A stretch of 64,000 bases of DNA from Eurosta solidaginis. Its lineage: Eukaryota; Arthropoda; Insecta; Diptera; Tephritidae. Of the stretch, positions 44,500-57,742 are shown in pieces (position 1 is the first letter of the stretch; each line of letters opens with the position of its first letter). Below the pieces are notes generated by a model. It worked only from the letters and a program-made list of their open reading frames with translations. It was not told the origin of the DNA and searched no databases. The DNA lies in contig NC_090321.1 in NCBI RefSeq assembly GCF_040869045.1, positions 93,168,603-93,232,602 on the forward strand. The letters are read 5' to 3'. Both the position numbers and the translations under genes were made by a program.

Positions 44500-46182
44500 A
44501 TGAGGTGGGTTTTGTCTAAGGCTGGGGTAACGCTCAGTCAATCCAGAGTCGAGTAAAGGTCCCACAAACCCCTACTGAATAAATACACAATATTTATGTG
44601 TTACGAACACACGCACACACGGCTGGAGATATTAGGCGGACAGCAGCTTTCCGTCGCAAGATGGCGAGGGGGCGGAGCGTCGACTAACGGTCGTTGCAGT
44701 AGAGGCGGTTCGGTAGGGCGGCTGAACGGTCGGGTAACGGCCGGACTGGTACGGTGGTACGGAAGCAGCGGCGGGATAGAAGCAACGGCTTAACTGCGGT
44801 AGGATGGCGGACGGCCAACGGACGTCGTAGCAGCGGCGTGACGGATGCAGCGGCTTAACGGCGGTAGGGTGGCGAACGGCAAACGGACGTCGTAGCAGCG
44901 GCGGCACCAGAGGGGCGACGATGCGGCGGTGGGCTACGGAGCGCGTACCAGGGCCGTGGTGAGAGGGGAGATGGGCTGGCGACGGGGTTTACCTGGACAG
45001 CGGCAGCGTGTTCCGGGCGGGATAGGATGGGCGTACCAGCGGACTTGTATTGGTCGGTCGGCTTCGGCAGGATCGGACTGATCGAACGTCTTCGGCAGGC
45101 TCGGTAATCGGCGGGGTCAGTCACCTGCGGGAGAAACTGCGAGGACTCGGGTTAGTGCTGGCTTCACCGCTGGACACCCCGCCTCCCTACTTGCACACTA
45201 GTAGAAGGTGCGTAAGGGGGTGGGGTTGTACCAGCCGAGGCGCCGTGGGTCGACCCGTGGCGGAGGGGAAGTGCACCTTAACGGCACAGCGGTAGCCCCT
45301 TGTGCGCAAGCATCGGCTCACGGCCGAAACCAGAGCTGCGGAGAGGGGGTCGTGCGGTCGTTCGGGCGGCGAGTCATTCCTTACCAGACCAGGACGACGG
45401 AGGGAAGGGTAGTCCGAAGACACCACTCGCGTCATCCTGGTGCAGCAGGGGGTGACTCGCGCCACGGCCGCACACTCTTCTCCCCAGCTAACTAGAGGGA
45501 GTGGTTCCTCCGCTCCGGCCAGCCTACTAAATCAGAGCTGAGGGGGGAGGGGGTTATTTGGTCATTAAGGCAGCGGGGCTGCTCAACACCAGGGTGGGCG
45601 ACGGAGGGAAGGATAGTCCGAAGACACCACTCGCGTCGTCCAGCCCAGGTGAAGGGTGACTCGCGCCATGACAGCGCCCCTTCCGCTCAGTCCGAGCCGC
45701 GGGGGAGGGGGGTTATTTGGTCATTACGGCAGCGGGCCGCTCAACACCAGGGTGGGCGACGAAGGGGGGGATAGTCCGAAGACACCACTCGCGTCGTCCA
45801 ACTCTGGTGGAGGGTGACCCGCGCCATGACAGCGCCCCCTTCCACTCGGCTAGCTAGCCGGAGTGGCAATTTTGTCTTTAAAAAGACAACCACTCCCGCT
45901 GGCTCACCTGCAAGGACTGAATTGCAAAAATGCAAATTCAATGTTTATATGGGTGGTGCCGCAAACTGGTTGAGAAGTCAACGCACCATTATTGTGCTTT
46001 TTCATTCGTTTGCTATCAGTGGTTGTTGACTATGCTATACAAGTGGTTTTTGGCTAGGCTATAGAAACTGGTTGAGAAGTCAACGCACCATTATTGTGCT
46101 TTTTCATTGGTTTGCTATTAGTGGTTGTTGACTATGCTATACAAGCATAAGTACAAGTGGTTTATTGTAACGCTACGTTACA
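44500..46182 (-). repeat. 5' LTR of element III
   Basis: It is collinear with the 3' LTR throughout, including all internal tandem repeats. Differences are single bases, such as GGCCAACGG versus GCCCAACGG near 44813, and short indels in G or C runs. It would contain the promoter for the minus-strand transcript. Confidence 0.95.
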
Positions 46183-47938
46183 CCTTTTTCCAATAGTAGC
46201 TGTGCTTTTTTTTACATCTTTAGACGTTTACCGTTTAGACGGTTAAGCGCCAATTAAGTAAGTAAGTAAGTAGACGTTTACCCTTAAACTTTATATGGAC
46301 TGCTAAGCGTCAAACTTTAAATACTTCTCTGAAATTGCTGCGCATAAAATTAGTACTACTAAATTCCAATACGCATTATACTCAGATGTAACTGAAATAT
46401 GTTTCTATGTTTCACCTCTACACTAATTCTATGTATTACCTCTACAAATGGTGTGTGTCCACTATTCATCGCAACCGATTCAGCTATATGTTATACACTA
46501 TGGCCACCAGAGGTTTGTGGCTGCGCTTGTCGGTGCAACATGTTCTTCTCATGAGGATAAGCGTGTTTTTTACTCGGAAACGTAAAGGTATTCGCGTGTA
46601 AAAAAAAAAACACGGCAATTGACATGCGCACGGTTAGTCACGTATTTTTTTCATACGATTGCTGTTTCGATCATGGAATACATAATTTGAGCCCAGTTTT
46701 TTTGACAATTGCATAAACGCGGCTTTTTGGTTTCAATGTTGTACTTGGAATACGTTCTAACAACCTTCTCAAAGATAAATTAAATCAAAATTCAACGTTT
46801 TGCAGCTTTTCCTTGAATCCACTCAAAGCATCATCTGCCAATTTTGTAGCTTCTCCCATAATACATAATTTGAGCCCAGTTTTTTTGACAATTGCATAAA
46901 CGCGGCTTTTTGGTTTCAATGTTGTACTTGGAATACGTTTTAACAACCTTCTCAAAGATAAATGAAATCAAAATTCAACGTTTTGCAGCTTTTCCTTGAA
47001 TCCATTCAAAGCATCATCTGCCAATTTTGTAGCTTCTCCCAGGTCCTGATTTTCCAACTGCAATTCTAATTGAAAATATTTCATTAAAAAGAAAAAAGTG
47101 CCATTCCTGGCCTTATTTAAAAAATTATAAGTTTTGAGGAACTGTGGATGAAAAATCTCCTCGAAATTTCAAAAATCCTGGATCCGTCACTGTCTCCGCA
47201 ACTCTTTTAAGTATCTACTCAACATTTTTTAAAAAGTAAAATATATGAGGGAGTTGGAGCGGCAGAGGTACAGGGAGTGGAATTGGAAAGGCTCCATGTT
47301 TCCTGCCAAAAATTTCAGTGCCGATCGTTGGTACCAAATTAGCTCCCAAAACTAAGGTGTATTAAAAGAGAGCAAGAGAATGAAATTCCCTACAAGAAAT
47401 TAAAGTTAGAATTGCAACATCCAGGTGGAGTATTTTTTAAAAACAGTTATCCCAAAAATTTCGAAAATTTTATTTTTGATTCAGAAATAGTTTGAAATAT
47501 TCCTTAGTTTCTTCATTTATAAAGTTGCGCTCTAAACTAATAGCAAAAAATGATAACATGGCTGTTTACAAACTTTTCTGAGCAACAGGATAACCTGCAT
47601 CACAATTAAGGGATGTAATTACAACTTCTTCGTCACAACGAATAACAATGTCTGTTCGGTTTTACGACATTACGTATCAGTTACTTATCAAATTTACGCT
47701 AAATCCGAAGCCACCTTTCAGCGTAGCCTGACGCAGTTTCAAACATTTCAAAATGATGAGCGAGCACCCCACTCTTTCAATTATCAATTGTTATCCGCCA
47801 TGGATAGGCATCCTTCATTCAACATTCATTCCAAAGGTATCTCCGCACCGCATCTTTGACCTTCTGCAGGAAAGAGTATTGAAAAATTCAGGCTTAGTTT
47901 AGAAAAGGTAAATAGATAGAACCTCCAAGAACGAAATT
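46183..47938. repeat. Spacer S copy 2, right part
   Basis: It resumes with CCTTTTTCCAATAG, the right target duplication and downstream sequence, and runs parallel to copy 1. Compared with copy 1 it lacks the 33918-34431 insert, carries a small AAGTAAGTAAGT expansion near 46260, and has a tandem duplication of about 186 bp (46672-47040) that includes the exon-like segment. Confidence 0.93.
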
Positions 47939-49904
47939 AATTACTCTGAAGAGAATACTTTATTGACAACTTCGAAAGCTTGAGAGACCGCATTACTCCG
48001 CAGAGAATGCTTTATTGACAACTTCGAAAGCTTGAGAGACCGCATTGCTCCGCAGAGAATGCTTTATTGACAACTTCGGAAGCTTGATAGATCGCATTAC
48101 TCCGCAGAGGATGCTTTATTGACAACTTCGAAAGCTTGAGAGACCGCATTACTCCGCAGAGAATGTTTTATTGACAACTTCGGAAGCTTGATAGATCGCA
48201 CTACTCCGCAGAGGATGCTTTATTGACAACTTCGAAAGCTTGAGAGACCGCATTACTCCACAGAAAATGCTTTATTGACAACTTCGAAAGCTTGAGTGAT
48301 CGCATTACTCCGCAGAGAATGCTTTGTTGACAACTTCGAAAGCTTGAGAGACCTCATTACTCTGAAGAGAATGTTCTATTGACAACTTCGAAAGCTTGGG
48401 AGACCGCATTACTCCGAAGAGAATGCTTTATTGACTGACAACTTGGAAAGTTAGAGAGACCGCATTACTCTGAAGAGAATGTTTTATTGACAACTTCGAA
48501 AACTTGAGAGACCGCATTACTCCGAAGAGAATGCTTTATTGACAACTGCGAAAGTTTGAGAGACCGCGTTACTCTGAAGATAATGATCTATTGACAACTT
48601 CGAAAGCTTGAGAGACCGCTTTACTCTGAAAAGAATGATTTATTGACTAATTCGGAAGCTTGAGAAACCGCATTACTCCGAAGAGAATGCTTTATTGACA
48701 ACTTCGAAAGCTTTAAAGACCGCATTATTCTGAAGAGAATGCTTTATTGACAACTCCGAAAGCTTGAGAGACCGCATTCCTCCGAAGAGAGTGATTCAAT
48801 GCTTTATTGACAACTTCCAAAGCTTGAAAGACCGCAAGACTCCGCAGAGAATGCTTTATTGACAACTTCGAAAGCTTGAGAGACCGCATTACTCCGCAGA
48901 GAATGCTTTATTGACAACTTCGGAAGCTTGATAGATCGCATTACTCCGCAGAGGATGCTTTATTGACAACTTCGAAAGCTTGAGAGGCCGCATTACTCCG
49001 CAGAGAATGCTTTATTGATAACTTCGAAAGCTTGAGAGACCGCATTACTCCGCAGAGAATGCTTTATTGACAACTTCGAAAGCTTGAGAGCCCGCATTAC
49101 TCCGCAGAGAATGCTTTATTGACAACTTCGGAAGCTTGAGAGACCGCATCACTCCACAGAGAATGCTTTATTGACAACTTCGAAAGCTTGAGAAACCGCA
49201 TTACTTCGAAGAGAATGCTTTATTGACAACTTCGAAAGCTTTAGATTCCGCATTACTCCGAACAGAATACTTTGTTGACGACTTCGAAAGCTTAACAGAC
49301 CGCACTACTCAGAAGATAATGCTTTGTGGTCAACTTCGCATTACTACGAAGAGAATGCTTATTTGTCAACTTGGAAGGCTTAAGAGACCGAATTACTGCG
49401 AAGAGAATGCTTTGTTATCAACTGCGAAAGTTTAAGAAACCGCATTACTTCGAAGAGAATGCTTTATTGACAACTTCGAAAGCTTTAGATTCCGCATTAC
49501 TCCGAACAGAATACTTTGTTGACGACTTCGAAAGCTTAACAGACCGCACTACTCCGAAGATAATGCTTTGTGGTCAACTTCGCATTACTACGAAGAGAAT
49601 GCTTATTTGTCAACTTGGAAGGCTTAAGAGACCGAATTACTGCGAAGAGAATGCTTTGTTATCAACTGCGAAAGTTTAAGAGACCGCATTACTCCGAGGA
49701 GAATGCTTTATTGAAAACTTCGAAAGCTTGAGAGACCGCTTTACTCTGAAAAGAATGATTTATTGACTACTTCGGAAGCTTGAGAAACCGCATTACTCCG
49801 AGGAGAATGTTTTATTGAAAACTTCGAAAGCTTGAAAGACCGCATTACTCTGAGGAGAACGTTTTATTGACAACTTCGAAAGCTTGAGAGACCGCATATG
49901 TCAA
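47939..49904. repeat. Satellite B array 2 (about 37 monomers)
   Basis: 52-bp monomers as before. A block of about 240 bp, with GATTCCGCATTACTCCGAAC, GTTGACGACTTCG and the shortened GTGGTCAACTTCGCATTACT monomer, is directly duplicated at 49211-49450 and 49451-49690. The array ends with GACCGCATATGTCAATACAT before satellite A. Confidence 0.96.
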
Positions 49905-52900
49905 TACATGAATTCCCATATCGTAAAAACACATTCTAGAGTCACCGCTGTCCACATTTATGGCGATATCTCGAAAAGGCGTCCACCTATAGAACCAGGG
50001 TTCACTCCCTTTTAAAATACTCATTACCACCTTTCATTTGATACCCATATCGAACAAACACATTCTAGGGTCACCCCTGGGCCACCTTTATGGCGATATC
50101 CCGAAAAGGCGTCCACCTATAGAACTAAGGCCCACTCCTTTTATAAAACACTCATAGTTATTAACACCTTTCATTTGATACCCATAACGTACAAACGCAT
50201 TCTAGAGTCATCCCTGGTCCACCTTTATGACGATATCTCGAAAAGACGCCCACCTATAGAAATAAGGTCCACTCCCTTTTAAAATACTTATTAACACCTT
50301 TCATTTGATACCCATATCGTACAAACGCATTCTAGAGTCATCGTCGGTCCACCTTTATGGCGATATCTCGAAAAGGCGTCCACCTATAGAACTAAGGCCC
50401 ACTCCCTTTTAAAATACTTATTAACACCTTTCATTTGATACCCATAACGTACAAATAAATTCTAGAGTCACCCTTTTTCCACCTTTATGACGGTATCCCG
50501 AAAAGGCGTCCACCTATAGAACTAATGCCCACTCCCTTTTAAAATACTCATTAGCACCTTTCATTTGATACCCATATCGTTCAAACGCATTCTAGAGTCA
50601 CCGCTGGTCCACCTTTATGGCGATATCTCGAAAAGGCGTCCACCTATAGAACCAGGGTTCACTCCCTTTTAAAATACTCATTACCACCTTTCATTTGATA
50701 CCCATATCGAACAAACACATTCTAGGGTCACCCCTGGGCCACCTTTATGGCGATATCCCGAAAAGGCGTCCACCTATAGAACTAAGGCCCACTCCTTTTA
50801 TAAAACACTCATAGTTATTAACACCTTTCATTTGATACCCATAACGTACAAACGCATTCTAGAGTCATCCCTGGTCCACCTTTATGACGATATCTCGAAA
50901 AGACGCCCACCTATAGAACTAAAGCCCACTCCCTTTTAAAATACTCATTAACACTGTTCATTTCATACCCATATCGTACAAACGCATTCTAGAGTCATCC
51001 CTGGTCCACGTTTATGGCGATATCTCGAAAAGGCGTCCACCTATAGAACTAAGGCCCACTCCCTTTTAAAATACCCATTGACACCTTTCATTTGATACCC
51101 ATATCGTACAAACGCATTCTAGAGTCACCGCTGGTCCACCTTTATGGCTATATCTCCAAAAAAAGTCCACCTATAGAACTAAGGCCCACTCACTTTTAAA
51201 ATACTCATTAACACTTTTCATTTGATACCCATATCGTACAAACGCATTCTAGATTCACCCCTGGTCCACCTTTACAGCGATATCTCGAAAAGGCGTCCAC
51301 CTAAAGAACTAAGGCCCACTCCCTTTTAAAATATTCATTAACACTTTTCATTTGATACCCATATTGTACAAACACATTCTAGAGTCACCGCTGGTCCACC
51401 TTTATGGCGATATCTCGAAAAGGCGTCCACCTATAGAACTAAGGCCCACTCCCTTTTAAGCTACTCATTAACTCCTTTCGTACAAATAAATTCTAGAGTC
51501 ACCCCTGGTCCACCTTTATGAGGATATCTCGAAAAGGCGTCCACCTATAGAACTAAGGCCCACTCCCTTATAAAACACTCATTAGCACCTTTCATTTGAT
51601 TCCCATATCGTAAAAACACATTCTAGATTCACCGCTGGTCCATCTTTATGGCGATATCTCGAAAAGGCGTCCACCTATAGAATTAAGGCCCACTCCCTTT
51701 TAAAATACTCATTAACACCTTTCATTTGATACTCAAATCGTACAAACGCATTCTAGAGTCATCCTTGGTCCACCTCTATGGCGATATCTCGAAAAGGCGT
51801 CCACCTAAAGAACTAACTAAAATACCCATTAACACTTTTCATTTGATAACCATATCGTACAAACACATTCTAGAGTCACCGCTGGTCCATCTTTAGGCGA
51901 TATCTCGAAAAGGCCCACTCCCTTTTAAAATACTCATTAACACCTTTCATTTGATACTCATATCGTACAAACGCATTCTAGAGTCATCCTTGGTCCACCC
52001 TTATGGCGATATCTCGAAAAGGCGTCCACCTAAAGAACTAAGGCTCACTCCCTTTTAAAATACTCATTAACACTTTTCATTTGATCCCCATATCGTACAA
52101 ACACATTCTAGAGTCACCGCTGGTCCACCTTTATGGCGATATCTCGAAAAGGCGTCCACTTATAGAACTAAGGCCCACTCCCTTTTAAGCTACTCATTAA
52201 CTCCTTTCGTACAAATAAATTCTAGAGTCACCCCTGGTCCACCTTTATGAGGATATCTCGAAAAGGCGTCCGCCTATAGAACTAAGGCCCACTCCCTTAT
52301 AAAACACTCATTAGCACCTTTCATTTGATTCCCATATCGTAAAAACACATTCTAGATTCACCGCTGGTCCATCTTTATGGCGATATCTCGAAAATTCGTC
52401 CACCTATAGAATTAAGGCCTACTTCCTTTTAAAATACTCATTAACACCTTTCATTTGATACTCAAATCGTACAAACGCATTCTAGAGTCATCCTTGGTCC
52501 ACCTCTATGGCGATATCTCGAAAAGGCGTCCACCTAAAGAACTAACTAAAATACCCATTAACACTTTTCATTTGATAACCATATCGTACAAACACATTCT
52601 AGAGTCACCGCTGGTCCATCTTTAGGCGATATCTCGAAAAGGCCCACTCCCTTTTAAAATACTCATTAACACCTTTCATTTGATACTCATATCGTACAAA
52701 CGCATTCTAGAGTCATCCTTGGTCCACCTTTATGGCGATATCTCGAAAAGGCGTCCACCTAAAGAACTAACTAAAATACCCATTAACACTTTTCATTTGA
52801 TAACCATATCGTACAAACACATTCTAGAGTCACCGCTGGTCCATCTTTAGGCGATATCTCGAAAAGGCCCAATCCCTTTTAAAATACTCATTAACACCTT

Positions 52901-54559
52901 TCATTTGATACTCATATCGTACAAACGCATTCTAGAGTCATCCTTGGTCCACCCTTATGGCGATATCTCGAAAAGGCGTCCACCTAAAGAACTAAGGCTC
53001 ACTCCCTTTTAAAATACTCATTAACACTTTTGATTTGATCCCCATATCGTACAAACACATTCTAGAGTCACCGCTGGTCCACCTTTATGGCGATATCTCG
53101 AAAAGGCGTCCACCTATAGAACTAAGGCCCACTCCCTTTTAAAATAATTATTAAAACCTTTCATTTGATACCCATAACGTACAAATAAATTTTAGAGTCA
53201 CCCCTGGTCCACATTTATGACGATATCTCGAAAAGGCGTCCACCTATAGAATTAAGGCCCACTCATTTTTAAAATACTTATTAACACCTTTCATTTGATA
53301 CCCATAACGTACAAATAAATTCTAGAGTCACCCCTGGTCCACCTTTATGACGGTATCTCGAAAAGGCGTCCACCTATAGAACTAAGGCCCACTCCCTTTT
53401 AAAATACTCATTAGCACCTTTCATTTGATACCCATATCGTACAAGCGCATTCTAGAGTCACCCCTGGTCCACCTTTATGGCGATATTTCGAAAAGGCGTC
53501 CACCTATAGAACCAGGGTTCACTCTCTTTTAAAATACTTATTACCACCTTTCATTTGATACCCATATCGAACAAACACATTCTAGGGTCACCCCTGGGCC
53601 ACTTTTATGGCGATATCCCGAACCCCACCTATAGAACTAAGGCCCATTCACTTTTAAAATACTTATTAACACCTTTCATTTGATACCCATAACGTACAAA
53701 TAAATTCTAGAGTCACCCCTGGTCCACCTTTATGACGGTATCTCGAAAAGGCGTCCACCTATAGAACTAATGTCCACTCATTTTTAAAATACTCATTAAC
53801 ACCTTTCATTTGATACCCATATCGAACAAACACATTCTAGGGTCACCCCTGGGCCACTTTTATGGCGATATCCCGAAAAGGCGTCCACCTATAGATCTAA
53901 GGCCCATTCACTTTCAAAATACTTATTAACACCTTTCATTTGATACCAATAACGTACAAATAAATTCTAGAGTCACCGCTGGTCCACCTTTATGGCGATA
54001 TCTCGAAAAGGCGTCCACCTATAGAACCAGGGTTCACTCTCTTTTAAAATACTTATTACCACCTTTCATTTGATACCCATATCGAACAAACACATTCTAG
54101 GGTCACCCCTGGGCCTGGGCTATAGAACTAAGGCCCACTCCCTTTCAAAATACTTATTAACACCTTTCATTTGATACCCATAACGTACAAATAAATTCTA
54201 GAGTCACCCCGGGTCCACCTTTATGACGGTATCTCGAAAAGGCGTCCACATATAGAACTAAGACCCACTCCCTTTTAAAATACTCATTAACTCCTTTCAT
54301 TTGATTCCCATATCGTACAAACACATTCTGGAGTCACCCCTGGTCCACCTTTATGGCGATATCTCGAAAAGGCGTCTACCTATAGAACCAGGGTTTACTA
54401 CCTTCTAAAATACTCATTACCACCTTTCATTTGATACCCATATCGAACAAACACATTCTAGGGTCACCCCTGGGCCACCTTTATGGCGATATCCCGAAAT
54501 GGCGTCCACCTATAGAACTATGGCCCACTCCCTTTTAAAATACTCTTTAATACCTTCCA
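49905..54559. repeat. Satellite A array 5 (about 36 monomers)
   Basis: 130-bp monomers with several rearranged, shortened units. A block with AAAGAACTAACTAAAATACC is present near 51810, 52535 and 52760, and one with TAAGCTACTCATTAACTCC near 51457 and 52186, showing recent segment duplication. It ends with CTCTTTAATACC and passes into spacer S copy 3. Confidence 0.95.
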
Positions 54560-54982
54560 TTTGATACCCATGTCATGCAAAGACATAACCCTTGGTTCAG
54601 TTTCCTATGTTTTATTAAGTACAAAGGTTACCTAAAAGTAGTGTGATATTTACTACATACTATTTACATACTTAAAATAAAAATGAACGAATATTGAATT
54701 TAAACAATAATCTAATTTATTTAAATATTGCCAGGCTTAATTTTAAAACCATTTAGGAACATATCATTGCTTATGTCGATATTATAAGTGAATGCTTTAT
54801 TTGCTCTCTTATCCTTTTTCCAATAGTAGCTGTGTTTTTTTTTTTACATCTTTAGACGTTTACGCTTAAACAATATATGGACTGCTAAGCGTCAAACTTT
54901 AAATACTCCTCTGAAATTGCTGCGCATAAAATTAGTACTACTAAATTCCAAAACGCATTATACTCAGATATAACTGAAATAT
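54560..54982. repeat. Spacer S copy 3, truncated
   Basis: It matches the first 420 bp of the other copies, including the uninterrupted element III target, and stops at GAAATAT, where the LTR of element IV begins. Confidence 0.92.
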
Positions 54983-55589
54983 TGTAACGATTTTACTGCA
55001 AATCCTCTTATTTGCAATCCTCTGCTAAGTTCGAATCACTAAACTGTTGTATAAATAACTCCAATTTTGAATAATGGAAAAATGGCCTTTATTAAAGTAC
55101 TTCACAATAACATTTATACTTTGCTACCCGCTGGCTTAATAACCAAACTGATTCATAACTCAAATGAAACTCTACTATTTGCCGCCAGATCGCGTGCTTA
55201 ATCACTAACTGATTGATAGCTCAACTCAAACTGAATTACAGCGCCTCTACATCTGTCGCCTTTTATACTCTTTGGTTTCCTCGTTCGCATCTTCTAAACG
55301 CTTCCAGAATCTACTAGTCCAGTAGCTCTCAAACTTCTCAGCTGTAACTACAATTGCACAATTTTATAGTTTTTCTCATTGCATACTTATAGGAGTATCT
55401 CAGATATATGCATGTATTTGTGCATTGACTCTCTGCTGCTCGTACACGTACATGGTACATATATGTAGACGCAGTTATTGTTTCGTTTATGTAGATACAT
55501 GATGATTGAATTATTGATGTGCATTCACGTCACTGCTTAGCATCGCTTAGAGCTGGCAGCACACCTTTCTTTTGCTAATATTCGTAACA
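54983..55589 (-). repeat. 3' LTR of element IV (607 bp)
   Basis: It starts on the plus strand with TGTAACGATTTTAC and ends with ATTCGTAACA, so it is TG...CA on the minus strand. The left flank ends in ATAT. Its left end matches 1-124 in inverse orientation. Confidence 0.92.
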
Positions 55590-55600
55590 CTGCCCTCGAC
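55590..55600 (-). promoter_or_regulatory. Polypurine tract of element IV
   Basis: The minus strand reads GTCGAGGGCAG directly before the LTR start TGTTACG. It is short but in the right place. Confidence 0.55.
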
Positions 55601-56155
55601 CTAAGTCTGATCGTCCCGATCAGACAAATCTTTCGATCTAAACGCTGCTAGCATCGCCAAATGTACCACTCTTCTACTCCGTGGTTTCTCAATGCTTTGT
55701 ATGCGGTAGATGGTATCACTGATCATCTTCACAACCTTGTACGGGCCTTCCCAACTGCACCGAAATTTGGATGGAACACCTTTCCGCCGGTGAGGGTTGT
55801 ATAACAGTACCTAATCTCCCTCCCGGAAACCTTTTGAATTATTTTCCTTGCCGTACCTGTGTTTCATCTTACTACTCATTATCCTGGATCGTTCCCTCGC
55901 ACTCTGTTGCTCGGCCAATGAAGAACTACTTCGCAGAGCTTTCGCTGGACGGATTTGATTTGCATAATCCGTATCGTTCCGACGCTTCACAACAGTAGTG
56001 TGCCTTGGCTTGAAACCACCCTTGCATTCTTTCTTCGTTTTAGTACGTCCGTTAGGGCTTTTCAATGCCAGTGTTTCTCTCACAGGTACCTTCGGTTTTG
56101 ATTTGTTTGGCCCATTTGTTCCATCAACCTTTACCTTTGAATTTCGTGGCCTTCG
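55601..56155 (-). pseudogene. Element IV pol remnant: linker and integrase C-terminus
   Basis: The frame contains MKHRYGKENNSKGFREGD, a TAG at 55811-55813, then LLYNPHRRKG, WEGPYKVVK and RRVVHLAML, which are the GPY/F-type end of gypsy integrase. It ends at a normal TAG at 55601. Upstream, a Lys/Pro/Arg-rich stretch (KSPNGRTKTKKECKGGFKPR) probably is the protease-RT linker, so the RT to integrase core segment was removed without a frame change. Confidence 0.8.
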
Positions 56156-57742
56156 TCAAGTCTTCTCCACCAGTACCCGATTACTGCTGAACCCTTTTTT
56201 CAAACTAAAGTTAAGTGGCACATCTTGGTTCTCATAACGCATCACCCTTCTCTGCATATCGATCTTGATGTCATGGTCAACCAAGAAATCCACTCCCAAT
56301 ATAACTTCATCAACAATCTCCGCCACAACGAATTTGTGTAGAACCATGACCTTCCCAATCAATACTTCACTTATCACTTCTCCCTGAACTTGGTTATACT
56401 CGCCAGTGACCGTACGCAACTTTGCTCCAGGTAACGGTTTTACTCTCCTGTTGACCAAGTCAGATCGGATCAAGGAATGAGATGCGCCCGTATCTACAGT
56501 CAGTATTCGTTCTTTGCCATCCACATTCCCTCTGACGGTAAGACTGCTCGATTTTCTGCCAATTTGCGACACAGATATCACAGGGCATTCAATAGCTGGA
56601 TCTTGCTCTCTACCTCTTACTCGCTCTTGCTCATCTCCTCCAGCTTTGTGTTTACGCCCACCCACATTGTTGGAACTATTAAGGCCAAGATCGCAATGAC
56701 GTGCAATGTGACCGGACTTCCCGCATTTGAAGCATTTGATAACTTTTTTACTCCGCTTTTGCGATCCTTTCAGCGCCTCCAATATTGCGTCTATCCACTC
56801 TGGCCTTTCTACTTCCACAGGGCGTGCTTTGAAAACTGGCTTACTCAATAGCGACGCTGTTTCTTGAGTCAGTGCATAGGATACCGTTTCTGCGAATGTG
56901 GGTTTTGGGTTTGCATATGTCGCTCGCTTCGTTTCTACGTCCCGTATGCCATTTATAAAACTCTGGATTTTTACCCTTTGAGTGTATTCCACGGGTGCGT
57001 CCGCATTTGCAAGATGAGCCAATCTTTCAACATCCGAGGCAAACTCCTGCAAAGTCTCATTCGCTCTTTGGTGACGGTTTTGCAATTCAATTTGGAATAT
57101 CTGTTTCCTGTGCTCGCTTCCATAACGTCTCTCGACAGCGGCCATCAATGCTTCATAGTTGTTCCGCTCTCATTCGGGAATCGTTTGTAGGATTTCGGCT
57201 GCTGGCCCTTTCAATGCCACGAACAGAGCTGCAACTTTATCTTCAGCATTCCAGTTGTTCGCTGCCGACGTCTTCTCAAATTGGAGCTTAAATACCTGGA
57301 ATGGAACAGAACCATCAAACGTTGGGGATTTTACCTTCAGAGTAGACGTTGAAGTGATTGGACGGTTCAATTGTAACTCCTGAATCCGATCTTTCAAAGC
57401 ATCCATCTCGGCCTACACTTTATTTTGTCGTTCACTAACAGCCTCCACCTGCGATGAGAATTTTGTTTCCTGTGCCTCCAGCTTTGTTGAGATACGTTCT
57501 TCTTGTGCTTCGAGCTGTAATGTTATGCGTGCCTCTTGTTCTTTTAATTGTTCTGCAATTTGTGATGCCATGTGTGTTTTCTGTTCTTCCAATTGTGATG
57601 CCATATATGTCTTCTGTTCTTCCAGTTGAGTTTCCATCTTGGATGTTATCTGTGTCGACATTTCTGAAATGCGTGCCTCCTGTGTTTCCAATTGTGATGC
57701 CATATATGTCTTCTGCTCTTCCAGTTGAGATGACACTGTCGA
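56156..57742 (-). pseudogene. Element IV gag-protease with coiled coil, zinc knuckle and retropepsin
   Basis: The N-terminal part is a long heptad coiled coil built of repeats such as LEEQKTYMASQLE. Then comes the gag capsid-like region (TFDGSVPFQVFKLQFE, ETLQEFASDVERLAHLA), a CCHC knuckle CFKCGKSGHIARHC and a retropepsin with TVDTGASHSLI and VILGVDFL. Stops interrupt the frame at 57413-57415 (TAG), 57170-57172 (TGA) and 56156-56158 (TGA). At 57742 gag gives way to satellite B, which continues the frame for about 30 codons by chance. The start codon is lost. Confidence 0.9.

Larger units (their letters stand above)
37598..46182 (-). mobile_element. Element III: Osvaldo/Ulysses-like Ty3/gypsy retrotransposon, nearly intact
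   Basis: It has LTRs of 1684 and 1683 bp, a tRNA-Lys primer site, a gag-pol frame of about 1430 codons with a single stop, a downstream ORF3 and a polypurine tract. CCTTT duplicates flank it (37593-37597, 46183-46187), and the empty target is seen in spacer copies 1 and 3. The tRNA-Lys primer and very long LTR are features known from the Drosophila Osvaldo and Ulysses elements. It is much richer in G and C than the surrounding DNA. The two LTRs differ at only scattered positions, so the insertion is recent compared with elements I, II, IV and V. Confidence 0.95.
54983..57742 (-). mobile_element. Element IV: Ty3/gypsy remnant, internally deleted and lacking its 5' end
   Basis: Minus-strand order: gag, protease, then directly the last part of integrase, polypurine tract and 3' LTR. 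RT, RNase H and the integrase core are gone, yet one reading frame runs from 57742 to 55601 with four in-frame stops and no frameshift. On the right, gag passes without an LTR into satellite B. The copy was therefore deleted internally and cut at its 5' side. Confidence 0.9.
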
